Below are positions 1 through 6,647 of a DNA stretch of 24,632 nucleotides, piece by piece. This DNA is from a virus: positions 1 to 24,632 of the IMG/VR virus record IMGVR_UViG_3300042569_003095; one strand, given 5' to 3'. The translations under genes were made by a program, and so were the position numbers. A model generated the notes under the pieces. It saw only the letters and a program-made list of their open reading frames with translations. It was not told where the DNA came from and made no database searches. Numbering within the stretch: the first letter of the stretch is position 1; the number at the start of each line of letters is the position of its first letter.

Positions 1-1
1 T

Positions 2-433
2 GCCATCAAGAACGCGCTGAAGGGCATGGAAATGGCCGAAACCGGCCAGTACAAGGACATGCGCGGCCGCAACGTGACCGAGACAGATGGCACCGACGCC
101 TTCTTGAAGGGCATTGGCTTCCAGCCCACCAGCGTGGCCAGCGTTCGCAGGCCTGAGCGCCTGATTGCGCAGGATGTGACGCGGGTGCGCCAGGTGGAGG
201 CCGACATTGTTCGCATGCGCGCCCAGGCGATGGCGGAGAGCGACCCCGACTTGCGCCGCGAGGCCGATGAGGCACTGCGCGAGTGGAACGAACGCAACCC
301 CGAGCTGCGCATTCGGATCAAAGACAGCCAGGTGGCGCGCATGGTCAAGGAGATGCGCCGCACGTCGCGCGATAGGCTTTTGGACACGGCGCCAAAGGAG
401 ACACGCAGAGCTCTGGAGGATTCCTTAGGGTGA
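2..433 (+). CDS. C-terminus of PLxRFG-type large phage protein (partial)
   Basis: The reading frame is open from the first bases of the window, so this is the last 143 residues of a longer gene and the internal ATG at 26 is not a real start. The sequence is charged and helical. It contains an IGFQP block and a WNERNPELRI block, and it ends in a basic segment followed by PKETRRALEDSL. This layout is typical of the C-terminal region of PLxRFG-domain proteins, very large polyvalent proteins at the end of the structural operon in many temperate phages of Proteobacteria; they are thought to be virion-carried or injected. Assignment to this family is from memory of its C-terminal pattern. Its place here marks the end of a late operon. 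Confidence 0.72.
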   Translation, partial: AIKNALKGMEMAETGQYKDMRGRNVTETDGTDAFLKGIGFQPTSVASVRRPERLIAQDVTRVRQVEADIVRMRAQAMAESDPDLRREADEALREWNERNPELRIRIKDSQVARMVKEMRRTSRDRLLDTAPKETRRALEDSLG

Positions 434-471
434 GGCGCCCTTATGATTTCCGCACCTTTAGGGAGGATCAA

Positions 472-870
472 ATGAACAGATTAATTGCAGCTGCGGTGGC
501 TGCGGCGGCCATTTCCAGCGTCAGCGCGCAAACTGCAAACGCACCAACAACGCAACCCAGCTCCATCCTTGGGGTGACGGGCGGCAGGTTTGTCTTTGGC
601 GAGCCGGCACAGTACGCTGGCTACTACTTGCTGGACACCCAAAGCGGCCGGCTGTGGAAGCTGACGCGCTTTTGTGAAGACGCAAAGCGCAATGAAACGT
701 GCGATCCGGCGGTTATGGCTCCCGTGTTTTTTGAGCACGCCGAAGCCAGAGTGAACCTAGAACGAAAGTTCACCGGGAAGCTATTGGCGAGCCCTTTGGA
801 CGAGGGCGGCACGCCCCAGGCGCAAGTAAAGCGGCCACCTCGCCAGAACGCCGCAACTCCCAGCCCTTGA
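472..870 (+). CDS. Small exported protein of unknown function
   Basis: The predicted product has 132 residues and I do not recognise its family. Residues 1-20 form a signal peptide: MNR, then an alanine-rich hydrophobic run ending SVSAQ, so export to the periplasm by Sec is likely. The mature part holds two cysteines (in FCEDAKRNETC) that could form a disulfide, and a proline/glutamine-rich tail. The frame is open back to 430, but the ATG at 472 was chosen because a GGGAGG ribosome-binding site lies just upstream and the signal peptide starts there. It follows the PLxRFG gene by 38 bases and is probably the last gene of the late operon, perhaps a lysogenic-conversion or lysis-related accessory gene. 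Confidence 0.6.
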   Translation: MNRLIAAAVAAAAISSVSAQTANAPTTQPSSILGVTGGRFVFGEPAQYAGYYLLDTQSGRLWKLTRFCEDAKRNETCDPAVMAPVFFEHAEARVNLERKFTGKLLASPLDEGGTPQAQVKRPPRQNAATPSP

Positions 871-888
871 TGCAGCAAGCGCCAGGCA

Positions 889-1185
889 TCAGCTAGCCAG
901 GCGCCGCTCCAGCTCGAAGAAGAAGCCCGCGACACAGGCCCGCGCCGACCCGCAAGTTGCGTTCATGCCCATTTCCTTGGCGAGCGCGAACAGCATGCCA
1001 GAGGCGGCGCCGTCAGCTTGAAGATGCGCCATGAACTCGGCCGCCCGGCGCTCGCCTTCGGCAAAGCCCTCCGCGTAGCCGCTCGCTTGCGGCTTGGCCC
1101 AAAGCGTTACCCGCTCGTCATCGTGCAGGACGGCGAAAGACAGTGCGGCAACGCGCGGCACCGCAACTTGATGTGTGGTTTGCAT
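889..1185 (-). CDS. Conserved phage hypothetical, possibly SOS-controlled
   Basis: The predicted product has 98 residues and no function can be assigned. It has an N-terminal beta-like stretch (VAALSFAVLHDDERVTLWAK), a central helical part rich in Gly/Ala/Glu (GYAEGFAEGERRAAEFM), and a C-terminal segment with two cysteines and FFFELERR. No membrane segment or enzyme motif is visible. The ATG at 1185 was preferred over longer starts because an AGGGAA site lies upstream and the extra N-terminus looks non-coding. The gene faces the late operon and lies between it and the attachment core, where accessory genes usually sit. A LexA-like box (1204-1219) lies 19-34 bases upstream of the start. Confidence 0.55.
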   Translation of the reverse strand: MQTTHQVAVPRVAALSFAVLHDDERVTLWAKPQASGYAEGFAEGERRAAEFMAHLQADGAASGMLFALAKEMGMNATCGSARACVAGFFFELERRLAS

Positions 1186-1203
1186 GATTATGGGTTTTCC
1201 CTG

Positions 1204-1219
1204 CTGTATGTAAACACAG
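1204..1219. promoter_or_regulatory. LexA-like SOS box
   Basis: CTGTATGTAAACACAG matches the beta/gammaproteobacterial LexA operator CTGT-N8-ACAG, with 5 of 8 central bases agreeing with the alternating AT core. It lies just upstream of the minus-strand gene at 889-1185, where it could repress that gene's promoter. No clear -35/-10 pair was fixed around it. Confidence 0.55.
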
Positions 1220-1386
1220 GTTACTCGGCCCGGTGGCTCATGGTGTGAGCTACCTGGTTGGTGAGCTGATCTTGTCAAAAGCCACCGCGCGGGCCCGCCG
1301 ATACCGGGGCGTTTTGCGGAGGCATTTCGGCAATCTGATCAGGCCGATTTGCGCTGACCGAGCGCCTGAGCTAGTCGAGAAAGCCA

Positions 1387-1518
1387 ATGATTGCGATGGT
1401 GATACCAAGCCACTTCGATGAGCAGGCGGTGCGCCTGTATTCGGACATGGCAGGCGCGCCCATCGAGTTTTTCCCAACGGTGGAAGCGGCGCGCCAGTGG
1501 CTTGACGCCTTCAATTAA
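1387..1518 (+). CDS. Small ORF resembling the end of a SpoIIAA/STAS-like protein
   Basis: This 43-residue frame runs from ATG 1387 to TAA 1518 and is closed by an in-frame TAG at 1372. The sequence VIPSHFDEQAVRLYSDMAG followed by PIEFF, then VEAARQWLDAF, resembles the last third of small STAS/SEC14-type (SpoIIAA-like) proteins, which end in an AxxWL helix. The N-terminal two thirds are not found upstream in any frame, so this is either a decayed fragment or a true microprotein. No good ribosome-binding site is seen. If the fragment is bacterial, it would be cargo or host-derived sequence near the attachment site. Confidence 0.35.
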   Translation: MIAMVIPSHFDEQAVRLYSDMAGAPIEFFPTVEAARQWLDAFN

Positions 1519-1551
1519 GCGCCGATTTCTGCCCGGTTCCAATCCGAAAAT

Positions 1552-1580
1552 CGGCCCGGAAAATCCGACTTTTCGGGCCG
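1552..1580. repeat. Inverted repeat / hairpin
   Basis: CGGCCCG (1552-1558) pairs with CGGGCCG (1574-1580), and further G/A-T pairs extend the stem to about 11 bp around a short loop. There is no T-tract on the plus strand. On the minus strand the stem is followed by ATTTT, so a weak leftward terminator is possible. Confidence 0.4.
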
Positions 1581-1639
1581 GGAGTGTGGGTGCATTTGTT
1601 GGTTCACCTTGCAAGCCATTGATTGACAAGGGTGCTTGC

Positions 1640-1657
1640 ATCCCTCCCTCTCCGCCA
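1640..1657 (+). other. Attachment-site core (attP/attR) identical to tRNA-Ser 3' end
   Basis: ATCCCTCCCTCTCCGCCA is the 3' end of a typical betaproteobacterial tRNA-Ser: end of the T-arm, acceptor strand, discriminator G and CCA. No matching tRNA body (anticodon arm, 5' GGAGAGG) precedes it, so this is not a functional tRNA. A tRNA 3' fragment about 200 bases in front of, and in the same direction as, a tyrosine integrase gene is the usual arrangement of a phage attachment core. Confidence 0.72.
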
Positions 1658-1699
1658 GTAACACCAATCAGGAGCCTTCTAAACGGCCCTGATGCCACC

Positions 1700-1738
1700 A
1701 AAAACCCGGCGCTCTCATAGGAGCGGCCGGGTTTTTCT
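1700..1738 (+). terminator. Strong intrinsic terminator downstream of att core
   Basis: AAAAACCCGGC (1700-1710) pairs perfectly with GCCGGGTTTTT (1726-1736), with an inner GCTC/GAGC stem and a TCATAG loop, followed by CTTT. It is efficient-looking in the plus direction. On integration it would sit just downstream of the restored tRNA-Ser gene, so it could stop tRNA transcription from entering int. Confidence 0.8.
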
Positions 1739-1747
1739 TTGCCTGGA

Positions 1748-1766
1748 GCCGTCAGGGGCCGTCAGG
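1748..1766 (+). repeat. Direct repeats GCCGTCAGG
   Basis: GCCGTCAGG occurs at 1748-1756 and again at 1758-1766, one helical turn apart, between the att core and int. Helically phased repeats of this kind can be excisionase or accessory-factor sites; this role is inferred. Confidence 0.45.
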
Positions 1767-1790
1767 AAACGCCCCCACAGCGCAGGCCCG

Positions 1791-1844
1791 AGTGTGGGTT
1801 TTTCTTGCGATTGAACCCACACTTCCGGCACAGTGTGGGTTCAA
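1791..1844. repeat. Arm-type or operator repeats upstream of int
   Basis: A perfect 13-bp inverted repeat, TTGAACCCACACT (1811-1823) and AGTGTGGGTTCAA (1832-1844), is separated by 8 bases and ends 17 bases before the integrase start. The AGTGTGGGTT half occurs again at 1791-1800, and AGTGTGGGT also at 1583-1591 on the other side of the att core. Copies flanking the core on both sides fit arm-type integrase sites. An int operator or an mRNA hairpin covering the int leader are alternatives. Confidence 0.6.
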
Positions 1845-1861
1845 GGACGACAAGGGCGCAG

Positions 1862-3025
1862 ATGACCCCGCTAGAGCTGAACAAGAAAATGACCGAGGCC
1901 AGGCAGCGCCTGGAGCTGGGCGGCGGCCGTGCCGTTGCGGTGCAAGTGGGCGATGGCCTGATGTTGGTGCTGCGCGCGAGCTCGGCCAGCTGGGTGGTGC
2001 GGCGCCAGGTGGATGGCAAGCGAACCGACAAGACCCTGGGGGCGCACCCGGCCATGTCGCTCAAGGAAGCGCGTCGCGCAGCTGCAATGCACGCACCTGG
2101 CCAGGCCGATGCGGCGGCCCCGGTGCCGGCCAAGGCGGGGCCATCGTTTGAAGCGCTCTTTGAGGAGTGGCTGGCGCATGGCTCCGATGGGCCGGCCAGC
2201 CGGCGCAACAAGCGGGTGGCCTTCGCGGCCGATGTGCTTCCGGTGCTGGGCAGCAAAGAGCCCCACCAGGTCGAGCGGGCCGACACCGATGCAATCCTGC
2301 GCACCATGGAAGCCCGTGGGGCGCTGGACAAGCTGCGCCGCGTTCGCATGTGGCTGTCAATGGTGTTTGAGTACGCGATTGACTCCGAGCTTTGGCCCAA
2401 TGTGACGACCAACCCCGTGCGCCAGCAGCTGCTGAGTTTCAAGAAGGGGAAAAAGCGCCACTATCCGGCCATCACGAACGCGGGCGATGTGCCCGAGCTG
2501 ATGCGCGCCATCCGGCTGACCAATAGCACCATCACCCGGCATGCGCTGATGCTGAACGCTTACGTTTGGCAGCGGCCCTCTGAAGTGCGTGAGGCCGTGT
2601 GGGCTGAGTTTGATCTGGATGCCGCCACCTGGCGGATTCCGGCCGCGCGCATGAAGGTGGGCCGCGAGCACTGGGTGCCATTGCCGCGCCAGGCCGTGCA
2701 GCTGCTGCGACTGCACCAGGAGCTGGTGGGCAAGACCGGGTATTTGTTCCCTGGCCTGGCTGATGGCAAGCCAATCAGCAACGTGACACTGCAAAAGAGG
2801 CTGCGCGAGGCTGGCTTTGCGGGCCGGCATACCCCGCACGGGTTCAGGGCGATGGGCCGCACGCTCGGGGTGGAAGTGCTGGGCTTTGACCCGCAGGTTT
2901 TAGAGCGCCACCTGAGCCATGAAAAAAGCGGCCCACTGGGGGCCGCTTATGACAGAGCAGAGTTCTGGCCGCAGCGCGTTGACATGATTCAGCGCTGGGC
3001 GGATTGGCTGGATCAGCAGCTATAG
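1862..3025 (+). CDS. int: P4-type tyrosine integrase
   Basis: The predicted product is a 387-residue site-specific recombinase that integrates and excises the phage at the tRNA-Ser-like core. Residues 1-75 form the arm-binding domain with the usual GxHPxMSLKEAR end. About 95-200 is the core-binding domain, and about 205-387 the catalytic domain. Catalytic residues can be seen: R238 (QRPSEVRE), K265 (RMKVGREHWVPL), H326 and R329 (HTPHGFRAMGRT), H353 (HLSHE) and nucleophile Y363 (AAYDRAEF). It ends in the family-typical RWADWLD. The frame is open back to 1739, but ATG 1862 gives the normal N-terminus, and the upstream part overlaps the terminator and repeats. Its stop is 7 bases from the convergent xis stop. 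Confidence 0.93.
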   Translation: MTPLELNKKMTEARQRLELGGGRAVAVQVGDGLMLVLRASSASWVVRRQVDGKRTDKTLGAHPAMSLKEARRAAAMHAPGQADAAAPVPAKAGPSFEALFEEWLAHGSDGPASRRNKRVAFAADVLPVLGSKEPHQVERADTDAILRTMEARGALDKLRRVRMWLSMVFEYAIDSELWPNVTTNPVRQQLLSFKKGKKRHYPAITNAGDVPELMRAIRLTNSTITRHALMLNAYVWQRPSEVREAVWAEFDLDAATWRIPAARMKVGREHWVPLPRQAVQLLRLHQELVGKTGYLFPGLADGKPISNVTLQKRLREAGFAGRHTPHGFRAMGRTLGVEVLGFDPQVLERHLSHEKSGPLGAAYDRAEFWPQRVDMIQRWADWLDQQL

Positions 3026-3032
3026 GGCTCGC

Positions 3033-3230
3033 TCATGCCGCCACTCCCAGCGCCAGGCGCTCCACGCAGGCCTCCACATCGGCCGCGCGCCAGCGCGAGC
3101 ACTTGAGCAGCTTGACGGGCTTGGCCAGCTGGCCGCTTTCGACCAGGCGGCGCACGGTGGACTCGCTGCAAGAAAGGGCGACGCAAACGGCCCGCACGTC
3201 AAGCAGCAGCGGTTTGGTGTCGCCCTGCAT
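3033..3230 (-). CDS. xis: AlpA-like excisionase / HTH protein
   Basis: The predicted product is a 65-residue winged-helix protein of the MerR/AlpA type: LDVRAVCVALSCSESTVRRL is the helix-turn-helix, followed by VESGQLAKPVKL and SRWRAADVEACVERL. Phage proteins with this pattern bind DNA as excisionases and sometimes as regulators of int. ATG 3230 was chosen because it overlaps the stop of the upstream gene (TGATG), indicating translational coupling; a GTG one codon earlier is possible. It is the last gene of the leftward operon and faces int, so high leftward transcription would favour excision. The order (xis far from its promoter, opposite int) differs from lambda. Confidence 0.75.
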   Translation of the reverse strand: MQGDTKPLLLDVRAVCVALSCSESTVRRLVESGQLAKPVKLLKCSRWRAADVEACVERLALGVAA

Positions 3231-3478
3231 CACTGGCCTTTGGGAGCCACGCGAACGGCCACGCCATCGGGGTGCATGCCGTGCTGGAGCTCATGGCCTT
3301 CGAGCTCGTTCACATCGGCCTGGGTGACGACCAGGAAGGCATCGGGCGCCTGGCCTTGCAGCTTGGCCAGCTTGCGCAGGGCCACGGCCAGCAGCTGGCT
3401 CAGGGCTTCCAGCGCGTCGGGCGTGGCAACCAGGCCCAAGTCAGGGAGTTGGGAGGGGTTTGGATTGGTGGTGTTCAT
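3230..3478 (-). CDS. Hypothetical phage protein
   Basis: This 82-residue protein has no recognised family. A central helical region (DALEALSQLLAVALRKLAKL) is flanked by a polar N-terminus rich in Asn/Pro and by a C-terminal half with short strands and several His and Glu residues. It looks soluble, with no signal or membrane segment. The start at 3478 follows a modest GAAAG ribosome-binding site. It is coupled to xis by a TGATG overlap and preceded by an 18-bp palindrome at 3504-3521. Confidence 0.6.
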   Translation of the reverse strand: MNTTNPNPSQLPDLGLVATPDALEALSQLLAVALRKLAKLQGQAPDAFLVVTQADVNELEGHELQHGMHPDGVAVRVAPKGQ

Positions 3479-3503
3479 GGTGGTGTCTTTCTGTTGGTTT
3501 CGG

Positions 3504-3521
3504 GCACCCTAGTTAGGGTGC
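3504..3521. repeat. Perfect 18-bp palindrome
   Basis: GCACCCTAGTTAGGGTGC has two 8-bp arms around a GT centre. It fills most of the 45-base gap between the MazG-like gene and the next minus-strand gene. It may be an operator, or an RNA hairpin separating expression of the upstream genes from the xis pair. There is no T-tract. Confidence 0.5.
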
Positions 3522-3523
3522 GT

Positions 3524-3952
3524 TCAAAAGGCTTTGCCGCCAGCCGCGCGGCGGTTTTCGGGTTTGTGGTCTTGGCGGGTGGCGTTGAAGGCCATTTTTT
3601 CGGCGATGGCGCCGCCCAGGTCTAGGCCCAGGCCTCCAGCCAGGTCAAAGATGCGAATGGCGGCGTCGGCCAGCTCCACCTCCAGCATGAGCCGGTGCGG
3701 CAGCTTGTCATCCATCAGGCCCTTGCGGTGCCCCTCCATTGCTTCGCTGATTTCGCTGTGAATGAGACACAGCTTTTCGGCGACGTTGAAATGGGGGTGG
3801 TCGCCGGATGGCAAGTCGCACCACAGCGGCTCGCTCGTTGCCAGCGAGTTCCACCAGCCGGCTTCTTTGGCGGCTTCGTGGCAAGCGGCTTGCAGCTGAG
3901 TGCCGGCCTTCATTGCGATCCAGCTGCTGGCGGGGTTTGGTTCGGTGCTCAT
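3524..3952 (-). CDS. MazG-like nucleotide pyrophosphohydrolase
   Basis: This 142-residue all-alpha NTP pyrophosphohydrolase probably cleaves (d)NTPs to (d)NMP and pyrophosphate. The metal-binding motifs are visible as ExxE (E67-E70 in SEISEAMEGHRKG) and ExxD (E93-D96 in EVELADAAIRIFDL), followed by the conserved EKMAFNATRQDHK region and GGKAF end. The pattern is that of the phage-type MazG-like family with one catalytic domain, not the two-domain cellular MazG. Such phage enzymes are proposed to clean the nucleotide pool or lower ppGpp during infection. It overlaps the previous gene by 4 bases (ATGA). Confidence 0.8.
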   Translation of the reverse strand: MSTEPNPASSWIAMKAGTQLQAACHEAAKEAGWWNSLATSEPLWCDLPSGDHPHFNVAEKLCLIHSEISEAMEGHRKGLMDDKLPHRLMLEVELADAAIRIFDLAGGLGLDLGGAIAEKMAFNATRQDHKPENRRAAGGKAF

Positions 3953-4374
3953 GTGGCTCCAGTGATTTGTTGAGTCATCGCAATGCGCAAAGCGGTGTCC
4001 CGCTCGGCGCGCTCGGCGGCTTCTTGCATGGCGGCGTGCGTCAGCTGCGCGTCGGCCTCTTTGGTGCGCTTGGCGGCTTCGTCCATCAGATGGGCCTGGC
4101 CGCAGGCGCCCAGCAGCTCGGCCAGGTGGTCGAGCATGGTGCGAGCGCGCAGCGACTTGTGCACCAGCGTGGCGTTGGCAATGCGGGTATCGAGCCGGTG
4201 AATCTCCAGCTCGATGGCGTTGAGCGACGCGCGCCGGCTGGCTCGCTCGGCAGGGGTTGCCCCCTTGCCCCCGTTGACAAAATCCGCCCAGCTCGCGGAG
4301 TCCTCGGCGCGGAGCGCCAGGCGGGACTCGGCAAGCAGGCGGCGCTTGGCTCTCAGTGCGTGGATGGTTTCCAT
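3949..4374 (-). CDS. Hypothetical helical (coiled-coil) phage protein
   Basis: This 141-residue protein is predicted to be almost wholly alpha-helical, with long Ala/Arg/Glu-rich stretches (about 1-25, 45-70 and 95-130) that would form coiled coils. No enzymatic motif, signal or membrane segment is seen. Its start at 4374 lies 9 bases after the ssb stop, and its stop overlaps the MazG-like gene, so the three are one transcription and translation unit. A recombination or replication accessory role is inferred from position only. Confidence 0.65.
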   Translation of the reverse strand: METIHALRAKRRLLAESRLALRAEDSASWADFVNGGKGATPAERASRRASLNAIELEIHRLDTRIANATLVHKSLRARTMLDHLAELLGACGQAHLMDEAAKRTKEADAQLTHAAMQEAAERAERDTALRIAMTQQITGAT

Positions 4375-4383
4375 TGGCCAGAC

Positions 4384-4857
4384 CTAAAAAGGAATGTCGT
4401 CGTCCATGTCGTCAAAGCCGGTTGACGGCTTTTGCGAACGGGCGGGAGCTTGACGCGGCGCCTGGCGCGAGGACTGGCGCTCAGGCTCGGGGCGGCGGCT
4501 GGAGCTTTGGCTGCGCTGGCCTTCGCGGCTGCCCTTGTCTTCGGGCGGCGGGCCGGCAAATTCCACGGTGGCCACGCGCGCCACGATCTTGGCGCCGGGG
4601 CCGTTCTTGCCCTCGTAGGTTTCAATGTGCGCGTCATCCAGGCACACATAGAGCAGCTGGCCCTTGACCAAGTACGGCGCCAGCGCGTCGGCGCGGTCGC
4701 CCCACAGTGAGGCATCGACCCACTGGGTGGGCCGCTGGCCTTCGTCGTCCTTGCGGCCGTAGGTGAAGGCCAGCGAGAGGCCGGCCACGGTGCCGGCCTT
4801 GGTGTCGCGCAGTTCTGCGTCGCGGCCCAGGCGGGCCAATCCAATCATTTGAGGCAT
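4384..4857 (-). CDS. ssb: Single-stranded DNA-binding protein
   Basis: The predicted product has 157 residues. Residues 1-105 form an OB fold with the SSB pattern: MIGLARLGRDAELRDTKAG, LSLAF, WVDASLWGDRADALAPYLVKG and a VARVATVEF strand. Residues 106-145 are a disordered linker rich in Ser, Arg, Gln and Pro. The acidic tip DMDDDIPF at the C-terminus is the conserved tail that recruits replication and repair proteins. Its role is to coat single-stranded phage DNA during replication and recombination. It lies between the coiled-coil gene and the exonuclease/annealing pair, a classic phage recombination block. ATG 4857 is used; ATG 4848 is also possible. Confidence 0.92.
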   Translation of the reverse strand: MPQMIGLARLGRDAELRDTKAGTVAGLSLAFTYGRKDDEGQRPTQWVDASLWGDRADALAPYLVKGQLLYVCLDDAHIETYEGKNGPGAKIVARVATVEFAGPPPEDKGSREGQRSQSSSRRPEPERQSSRQAPRQAPARSQKPSTGFDDMDDDIPF

Positions 4858-4878
4858 GGGTTCTTTCTTGGTGGGGGA

Positions 4879-4894
4879 CTCCCCCGTGGGGGAG
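4879..4894. repeat. GC-rich palindrome between yqaJ-like gene and ssb
   Basis: CTCCCCCGTGGGGGAG forms a 7-bp stem with minimal loop in the 52-base gap between the exonuclease stop and the ssb start. The neighbouring GGGGGACTCCCCC can form a competing hairpin. There is no T-tract, so it is more likely an mRNA-stability or attenuating structure than a terminator. Confidence 0.4.
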
Positions 4895-4909
4895 GGTTGA
4901 GGGGAAGGG

Positions 4910-6634
4910 TTAGGCGGCGACGGCCAGGGGCTCGCGCACGTCTTGGATGTGCTGAATCAGGGCGTCGCAGATCAAGGGCCAATCGCTTTCGCGGTAGAGC
5001 TTGGCGGCGCCCTGGCGGGTGGCCTTCAGGCCCAGCGAATCCAGCAAGTCGGCGCTCACAGCGAAGCCCAAGCGGCGGGCAATGACCGAAATGGACAGGG
5101 TGGGCGCTTCGTCGGCCTTGGCCAGCTGAAAGGCATCAAGCACTTCGCCCTTGGGCGTTACCAGGGCGGTGCCGGTGGTGACGGCGGCGGCGTGGGCCTG
5201 CTCTGCGTTCTGGATTTGCCGGGCCAGGCGCTGGGCTTCGCTCAGCGCCATGCGCTCCAGCTGCTCGGCGTGTTGCTGGGCGACTTCGGCGCGGTGCTGC
5301 TGGATGCGCGACTGGGCCAGGGCCGCGAAGTCTTCCGGGGTTTTGAGGAGCAAAGATTTCAGGTCAGGGAACAGCGAGGCCGGGGCGCTGAGCTTTTGCA
5401 GGGCCATCGTGTTCAGGCTCACGGTGTTGGCCGTGTCATTGGCCACGCCCTTGGCGCGGGCCAGCTCGGCCTGCACAGCGTCCTCGCAACCCTGCATGCT
5501 GCGCTTGCCTTTGATGACGCCGGCAAAGTCGGCAGCTGGCAGGGGCACGGGCTCGGAGGGGCCGGTTTCAAGGTGCGGCACGGTCGTGTTGAGCTCGGTG
5601 ACGTACTGGCGCAGCGAGAGGTTGGCGCGGTGAACGAGTGCGGTGCGCAGTTCGTCCTTCTTGGCCTTCACGTCCTTTTCCAGCGCCAGGCGCAGCTTGC
5701 GGGCCTCGGCCATCACTTCGTCCAGCGTGGCCTGCACGGCGGCCACATCGTGCATTTGATCCAGCACGGCCTGCTTGGCGGCGGCCAGCTTGTCCTCCAC
5801 GTTGGCGCACCACTTCACGGTCGCCTCGGCATCGGCAAAGTCCTGGTCGGTCGCCAGCTCGCGGCTGACGCCACGGATGCAGGCCAGGGCGTGCTCCTTG
5901 AACTCGGCCAGGTTGCTGGCGGTGACGGCGCCCGACACTTCAACGCGCAGGGCCGGGAGGTTTTCCGGGGTGCGGGCCACGGGCTTGGGTGGCGCGGCTT
6001 CGGGGGGCTGCCAGGTGGCCAGGTCGGCCTCCAGCTGGGCCCAGCCGGCCAGCAGCTGGGCGCGCAGGGCGGCGTCGCTTTCGTACCAGGCATGCCGCGC
6101 TTCCACCAGCTTCCACTTCGCGCCGTCAAAAACCCACTTGCTGGCGGTGAATAGCGCGCGCTTGGCACTGCTCACCAGCAGCTGCTGCTCCATTTGTACG
6201 CGGTACTCCAGTGGCAAGTCGGCGCCGTTTCCAATGCTGTGCGATGGCGGCATGCAGGCGCGCAGCCGGTCGTTCAGGCTCTTGTGTTCCCAAACGGTTT
6301 CCTCCAGCATGGTCAGGCCGTCGAAGCTGGCCGACAGGTCGCGGCTCAGAATGCCCTCGATGCCGATGCTTCCGGTGACGGGGTACAGCTCCTCGCCAAT
6401 CAGCTGCTCGGCCATCTGGCGGGCCAGGGACTCAAAGCGGTGGCCGTCATCAAAGCGCTTTTGCTGCGCAGCGTTGACGTCTTCCTTGAGCCCGGTGGAC
6501 AGCTCGCGCAGCAGCTGGCTGCGGGTGCGGTAGCTGCTGATGCCCAGCATGGCTGGCGCGTCACTGGCGTTGAAGCAGTTGGCGCGGTGGGCATGCCACT
6601 CAGGGCTGCCTTGGATGAGAGTGTGGTGTTTCAT
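4910..6634 (-). CDS. YqaJ-family viral recombinase (exonuclease) with long C-terminal extension
   Basis: The predicted product has 574 residues. Residues 5-170 match the YqaJ/lambda-Exo PD-(D/E)xK nuclease fold: QGSPEWHAHRANCFNASD, then MLGISSY, D105 (SFDGL), E116-x-K118 (WEHKS) and Q148 (VQMEQQLLVSS). Its expected role is 5'-3' resection of double-stranded DNA ends to load the annealing partner. The remaining roughly 390 residues are mostly helical and charged, much longer than in stand-alone phage exonucleases, and end in a folded segment (SVIARRLGFAVSADLLDSLG) that looks like a DNA-binding or anti-repressor-type C-terminal domain. ATG 6634 was chosen over the 48-residue proline/arginine-rich extension because an AAAGGA site precedes it. 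It follows the ERF gene by 13 bases. Confidence 0.85.
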   Translation of the reverse strand: MKHHTLIQGSPEWHAHRANCFNASDAPAMLGISSYRTRSQLLRELSTGLKEDVNAAQQKRFDDGHRFESLARQMAEQLIGEELYPVTGSIGIEGILSRDLSASFDGLTMLEETVWEHKSLNDRLRACMPPSHSIGNGADLPLEYRVQMEQQLLVSSAKRALFTASKWVFDGAKWKLVEARHAWYESDAALRAQLLAGWAQLEADLATWQPPEAAPPKPVARTPENLPALRVEVSGAVTASNLAEFKEHALACIRGVSRELATDQDFADAEATVKWCANVEDKLAAAKQAVLDQMHDVAAVQATLDEVMAEARKLRLALEKDVKAKKDELRTALVHRANLSLRQYVTELNTTVPHLETGPSEPVPLPAADFAGVIKGKRSMQGCEDAVQAELARAKGVANDTANTVSLNTMALQKLSAPASLFPDLKSLLLKTPEDFAALAQSRIQQHRAEVAQQHAEQLERMALSEAQRLARQIQNAEQAHAAAVTTGTALVTPKGEVLDAFQLAKADEAPTLSISVIARRLGFAVSADLLDSLGLKATRQGAAKLYRESDWPLICDALIQHIQDVREPLAVAA

Positions 6635-6647
6635 GGTGTGGTTCCTT

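Noticed and set aside
879-904. Terminator between the convergent genes near 880
   Set aside because: Imperfect GCGCC/GGCGC hairpin overlapping the end of the minus-strand gene, no T-tract on either side.
1565-1657. Intact tRNA-Ser gene
   Set aside because: Only the 3' 18 bases match; no acceptor 5' strand, D-arm or anticodon arm can be formed from the preceding sequence.
3020-3202. Alternative minus-strand ORF over the excisionase gene
   Set aside because: It is in another frame and lacks the helix-turn-helix that is clear in the 3033-3230 frame.
4943-6154. Long plus-strand open frame (403 codons) opposite the YqaJ-like gene
   Set aside because: Gly/His/Gln-rich shadow of a real gene on the other strand with clear nuclease motifs; no family pattern.
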